From Salipiger sp. IMCC34102 (GTDB lineage: Bacteria; Pseudomonadota; Alphaproteobacteria; Rhodobacterales; Rhodobacteraceae), in assembly GCF_004145405.1 (NCBI RefSeq), contig NZ_SELQ01000007.1, forward strand, positions 82,987 to 146,986: a DNA stretch of 64,000 nt, given 5' to 3'. Within the stretch, counting starts at the first letter, position 1, and each line of letters opens with the position of its first letter. Below are positions 60,834-64,000 of this stretch, piece after piece. Under the pieces are notes generated by a model, which had not been told where the DNA came from, did not search any database, and was given only the letters and a program-made list of their open reading frames with translations. The position numbers and the translations under genes are program-made.

Positions 60834-61343
60834 GGTCGGAACCCTCCAAGGTTCAATTCTTGAGAACTCGATAAGGGCACTGGCCGTTAGTAAACTGATT
60901 ACCTCCTTACCGTAGTTTACAAATTGTTCTGTTGCGAAGAGGCGAAAACAAAAATTTATCAACCAAGCGGGGATTTTGATCCGATCGCACCCGTTCTGGA
61001 AACAAAACGGGCACCCCGTGAACGTCCCTGACCGTCGATCACCCCTTGGCGTCGCCCCCGGGACCGGGGGCGATCACGAAATGTTTTCCTGCGATAGAGC
61101 ATGAAAATCGAACCGGAACGCAGGATCGAGCCTTCGCGGCCCTATGTCGATCTAAGCACTTTGCACGGGTCTTTTGCGCCGGTTGGTTTGCCCGGACGGA
61201 CGACGCGCTGAAGCAAAAATGTGACACATTAAAGGCAAAGTTGTCTTGTTTACGAGTTGTATTGCCACCTGTCCGACACACTTCGGCCCCGGTTTTCGTG
61301 GATGGCTGCACAGGCCAGCCTGCCGCCGCATCCGAGGGTTCCC
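60834..61343. other. Non-coding upstream region of the methyltransferase-feeM unit
   Basis: 510 bases without a supported gene. It holds an inverted repeat GTAAACT-N17-AGTTTAC (60890-60920) whose loop carries a perfect Shine-Dalgarno sequence in the minus direction, a GC-rich hairpin TCGCCCCCGG-GA-CCGGGGGCGA (61052-61073), and a perfect palindrome AATGTG-A-CACATT (61218-61230). The surrounding DNA is less GC-rich than the rest of the window. Promoters for the minus-strand unit and for the ORF at 61344 are expected here. Confidence 0.6.
60890..60920 (-). promoter_or_regulatory. Inverted repeat with Shine-Dalgarno sequence in the loop
   Basis: In the minus-strand RNA GUAAACU and AGUUUAC can pair (7 bp) around a 17-base loop containing UAAGGAGGU (60909-60901). 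No start codon follows at a usable distance; the methyltransferase ATG is 68 bases away. It could be a regulatory leader structure or a DNA operator. Confidence 0.4.
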
Positions 61344-61538
61344 ATGACAGACGCCACAGACCAGTTCCGCATGTGCGAAATGGACTTCGTCGCGTATTTC
61401 CTCGATCTCGTGGACTGCGACAACGACAACGCGGCCCCCGACCCGACGTTGTCGCGCGGCACCGCGTCCGTGCGGCAGAGGGCGGCCGGTATGGTCATCG
61501 GACCGATGGTGCCTGCAGCGGGGACATGGCGCGTCTGA
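61344..61538 (+). CDS. Possible 64-residue protein
   Basis: ATG 61344 with GAGGG upstream opens 64 codons. The first half, MTDATDQFRMCEMDFVAYFL followed by DLVDCDNDNAAPDP, is acidic and has the amino acid make-up of a real protein; the second half is less convincing. An AATGTG-A-CACATT palindrome lies 113 bases upstream. I do not recognise any family, and it may not be a gene. Confidence 0.35.
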   Translation: MTDATDQFRMCEMDFVAYFLDLVDCDNDNAAPDPTLSRGTASVRQRAAGMVIGPMVPAAGTWRV

Positions 61539-61832
61539 CCGCGCGGGCTGCGCATTCTGCCAGGCGCGGTCGCGTTGCTAAGCGCTAGAACCTTACGGGG
61601 CCATGAGACACTATTTCGGGGTCACGCAGGCCCGCTGTCGCCGTGACGCGCCTGTTTTTTGAAAACCGCTGCACGTTCTGCGCAAGCGCGGTGCGCGCGC
61701 CTAGTCCTTGAACCGGCAAACCCCTTTAGTAGGTCGCACATCGCGCGGGCGGACCGAATCACCCGGGCCGGAATGCCGGGCCGGTGCGTTCGAAACCGGG
61801 GCCTTGAAAATCGCCGCCGGACTTTTCCACCG
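61539..61832. other. Non-coding stretch before the glycosyltransferase genes' ends
   Basis: 294 bases with no supported gene. CAGGC and GCGCCTG with a following TTTTTT (about 61627-61660) could be a weak terminator for the ORF at 61344. Nothing else is recognised. Confidence 0.4.
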
Positions 61833-62828
61833 TCAGACGGCCAGGGCACAATGACGGGCGGTCAGATCGCCCCAGGACGAAAAGAAGGCCTCTTCCAGCG
61901 CGTCGCCCTGCCGGGCCTTCGACGGGCGCGGCGTCTTCGGGACAAGGCCGCGGTCCAGCGCCTGCCGCGCCTCGGTCGCGGAGCCGAAGGGCAGCACCGT
62001 CGCACCACAGGCCGCATGATCCATCATCCCGTCCACGTTCGCGCAGATCACGGGAAGACCGGCGGCCAGCGCCTCGATCGCCACGAGGCCGTAGGCCTCC
62101 CACCGCGAGGGCATCACGACCGCGTCGACGGATGCGAAGGCGGTGGTCGGCGTCTTGGCGAACCCCTTGAAGTGGATGCGCGTGTCGTCTCCGGCGAGGT
62201 TCCGCAAGGCGCTTTCTTCCTGTCCCTGTCCGTAGATATGCAGGGCGATATCCGGATCGGGCAGGCCCCGGAACGCGGTGATGAGTGTGTCGAATCCCTT
62301 TTGCGGCTCGAGCCGCCCGATCGCCCCGAAGACCCGGACCGGGCCTGAGCGCGCCGGCAGCGCGCGGAAGGTCGAAAGATCGACGCAGGACGGAATCGCT
62401 TTGATCTTGGCCGCACGGCACAGGTCCATCCGTTCGAACCATTCGGCCTGGGCCTCGCTCACGGCCACGATCCTGTCGAAGACCGCGAACCCCAGCTTCA
62501 GCATGGTGAAGAAGCGCCCGGGCCTTGCCACGTTGTGGGCAACGAAACCGGCGGTGTAGCTGTGCTCGACGTGGATCATCGGCGTTCCGGGATTGGCGGC
62601 CCGCAGGGCGGCGAGCCCCGGCAGACCGCGCCAGTTCAGCGTCAGGTGAGAGACGATCATGTCCGCCTTCAGCCGCTCGGGCTTCAGGCCGCCGCGGGCG
62701 ACCTGCCGCGTGACGTGGCACGCCTGCGCCTGCAGACGGTCCGAACCCACGAGGAAATCGACGACACGCATGACCCCTCCGGCGGTGGTGTCGTCGACCA
62801 AGTGCAGAACGACGGGACGGCGGCTCAC
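61833..62828 (-). CDS. Glycosyltransferase family 4 (GT-B)
   Basis: 331 residues from GTG 62828; the GTGA overlaps the stop of the family 2 gene upstream. The donor-binding half shows VFGAIGRLEPQKGFDTLITA, HIYGQGQEESAL, the IHFKGFAKTPTTAFASVDAV strand and the E-x7-E motif in MPSRWEAYGLVAIEALAAGLPVI. The N-terminal half begins VLHLVDDTTAGGVMRVV and contains a histidine-rich MIHVEHSYTAGF. It transfers a sugar from a nucleotide donor, most likely during exopolysaccharide or surface glycan assembly together with the overlapping GT2. No membrane span. Confidence 0.88.
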   Translation of the reverse strand: MSRRPVVLHLVDDTTAGGVMRVVDFLVGSDRLQAQACHVTRQVARGGLKPERLKADMIVSHLTLNWRGLPGLAALRAANPGTPMIHVEHSYTAGFVAHNVARPGRFFTMLKLGFAVFDRIVAVSEAQAEWFERMDLCRAAKIKAIPSCVDLSTFRALPARSGPVRVFGAIGRLEPQKGFDTLITAFRGLPDPDIALHIYGQGQEESALRNLAGDDTRIHFKGFAKTPTTAFASVDAVVMPSRWEAYGLVAIEALAAGLPVICANVDGMMDHAACGATVLPFGSATEARQALDRGLVPKTPRPSKARQGDALEEAFFSSWGDLTARHCALAV

Positions 62829-63805
62829 GAGCGCTGCGCCTTCAGCGGCAGAAACGAGGCGGTGATGGCCTGCCCGCCCAGGCGCAGCACGGCGGCGGCG
62901 GCCAGCGTGGTCAGGGTCTTGACCGGCTCCTCGATCAGCGGCACCCGGGACTGCGCGAAGGCACGGGCGACCATCTGCCAGGCCCGTTCGCCATCCCCGT
63001 CGCTGACCGCCCGGCGCGCCAGGTAGCGCAGCTGGTACGCGCGCGCCGTCGGCGCAAGGCGGGTCATCACGGCCGGATCCAGTGGCGTCAGCTTGGCGAT
63101 CATCCGCTCCCACGAGGCCAGTTGCCGGTCGGTCGCGGCAGAAAGGCCGCCCGCGCTGATACGGTAGCGGGTCAGCAGGCCGGGGACGCCTTCGAACTGC
63201 CAGTTGGTGGTCAGCGCGATGCGCATCCAGCACTCGATGTCCTCGGACTGGCGGAAGGTCTCGTCGAAGTACCAATCGCGCCGCGTCTCGAAGGCCGGGC
63301 GATAGGCGATCTCATCGAAGACCGCGCGGCGGATCACGGGGGCCGATCCGTTGCCGATGGGGTTGCGCTTGAGGATATGGGCCGCGTCGATACCGGTCAG
63401 GCGCGGACGCTGGGCCTGCTTGAGAAAGGCGCCCTCGTCGTCGATCAGCGCGGAGCCCGCGTAGCTGACGCCGACCTGCGGATTGTCGTTCAGGTGCCGG
63501 ACATGCGCCTGAAGCTTCCACGGCTCCCACAGGTCGTCGGCGTCGCAGAACCCGATCAGCGCCCCCTTGGCTTCGGCGATGCCGGTATTGCGCGCGCCGG
63601 CAAGGCCCCGGTTGCGCTGCTGCACGAGCCGCAGGCGCGGATCACGCTGAAGGCTGCGCACGACCGAGGCGGTGCTGTCGGTGGACCCGTCGTCGACGAC
63701 CACGATCTCGAAATCACGGAAGGTCTGGGCCAGCAGGGCCGAGAGCGTGTCCTCCAGGGTGCGGGCGGTGTTGTAGGCGGGAACGACGAGGGTGACGTGC
63801 GGCAT
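62825..63805 (-). CDS. Glycosyltransferase family 2 (GT-A)
   Basis: 326 residues, ATG 63805 with AAGGA upstream. The GT-A domain is plain: VTLVVPAYNTARTLEDTLSA, EIVVVDDGSTDSTASVV, RNRGLAGARNTGIAEAKG and the DxD-type FCDADDLWEPWKL. The C-terminal part, with a SEDIECWMRIALTTNWQFEG acceptor region, is helical. Family 2 enzymes use UDP- or GDP-sugars; with the GT4 partner downstream it probably builds part of an exopolysaccharide. The rest of such a cluster would lie to the right of the window. Confidence 0.9.
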   Translation of the reverse strand: MPHVTLVVPAYNTARTLEDTLSALLAQTFRDFEIVVVDDGSTDSTASVVRSLQRDPRLRLVQQRNRGLAGARNTGIAEAKGALIGFCDADDLWEPWKLQAHVRHLNDNPQVGVSYAGSALIDDEGAFLKQAQRPRLTGIDAAHILKRNPIGNGSAPVIRRAVFDEIAYRPAFETRRDWYFDETFRQSEDIECWMRIALTTNWQFEGVPGLLTRYRISAGGLSAATDRQLASWERMIAKLTPLDPAVMTRLAPTARAYQLRYLARRAVSDGDGERAWQMVARAFAQSRVPLIEEPVKTLTTLAAAAVLRLGGQAITASFLPLKAQRS

Positions 63806-63973
63806 GATCGGTATCCTTTCGGAGGTCAGACGGGAAGAAGGCGGGTGGCCGGGATCGGGCATGGTGCACCGTCGGCGACGAGCGTGCTTTGGCGCGTGGG
63901 TGTTTGCATGCGAGGTGTCTCCCGGGGGGCGGTGTCTGGGTCTGTTCTAGGGGATGGGGGGCGGCCCTGTCGC

Positions 63974-64000
63974 GCGCGCCTCCGGGGAGGAGAGGCGCGC
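63974..64000. terminator. Hairpin at the right end of the window
   Basis: GCGCGCCTC-N9-GAGGCGCGC is a perfect 9-bp stem ending at the last base. It may be a terminator for a gene coming from the right; the sequence after it is not visible. The 195 bases from 63806 hold no gene I can support. Confidence 0.45.

Noticed and set aside
63806..64000. Partial gene at the right edge
   Set aside because: No frame with recognisable protein character continues to the edge; only a hairpin is visible.

Overview
The window looks like a chromosomal segment of a marine-type alphaproteobacterium of the Rhodobacteraceae (Roseobacter group). The basis is very high GC, dense short operons with 4-bp ATGA/GTGA stop-start overlaps, an opgG-opgH-opgC glucan operon like that of Rhodobacter sphaeroides, an RpoH2-type sigma factor, LOV histidine kinases, a TAXI-type TRAP transporter and a dimethylglycine dehydrogenase-like enzyme. 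I see no tRNA, rRNA, CRISPR array, insertion sequence or prophage gene. The species is inferred from gene content only.

Layout. 1-6104: end of a xanthine dehydrogenase small subunit gene, then the periplasmic glucan operon opgG / small ORF / opgH / opgC (minus strand). 6394-10928: HAD dehalogenase, D-arginine-dehydrogenase-like flavoprotein, small membrane protein, a GST with an added cysteine-rich tail, phosphatase plus cobU. 11014-15636: rpoH2-chaN, coaBC, dut-moeB. 15687-19455: amino acid ABC transporter parts without an ATPase, and an M3 peptidase. 19506-23937: small protein, CDF exporter, SH3 protein, hydroxyacid dehydrogenase, two small lipoproteins, panB. 23934-29427: panC, dimethylglycine dehydrogenase-like gene, yifB. 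29587-33046: ubiK-like, lgt, MidA-like methyltransferase, pgeF and a 57-codon gene. 33163-41662: carboxylate-amine ligase, LOV histidine kinase, Lrp regulator, trxB, a winged-helix/ATP sulfurylase/APS kinase fusion, a response regulator, and DUF1150 plus hsp20. 41814-49499: ydcH, purEK, lipase-like lipoprotein, Nudix, DMT exporter, a second LOV kinase, and groESL with a CIRCE operator. 49882-57634: a short Mfd-like helicase, then a divergent locus of TAXI-TRAP transport and DUF3237 on one side and a MarR regulator and a sulfatase/phosphonate-monoester-hydrolase-like enzyme on the other. 57761-60833: methyltransferase, FeeM-type acyl transferase and a multi-membrane-span histidine kinase, all on one strand. 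61833-63805: two overlapping glycosyltransferase genes.

Most of the window is housekeeping, stress response (RpoH2, GroESL, Hsp20, thioredoxin reductase) and sensing. The parts that look least ordinary are: (i) an EPS-associated MarR-like winged helix fused in frame to a PAPS-making enzyme, with two matched GTTC-N6-GAAC elements upstream; (ii) the FeeM/methyltransferase/membrane kinase group, which has the layout expected of a signal synthase with its own sensor; (iii) the divergent TAXI-TRAP/sulfatase locus with a 20-bp palindrome between the two transcription units; (iv) a 530-residue Mfd-like motor that lacks the UvrA-binding part; and (v) a 50-codon ORF wedged between opgG and opgH that is probably the OpgI counterpart. 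Intergenic DNA also carries two families of short dispersed repeats.
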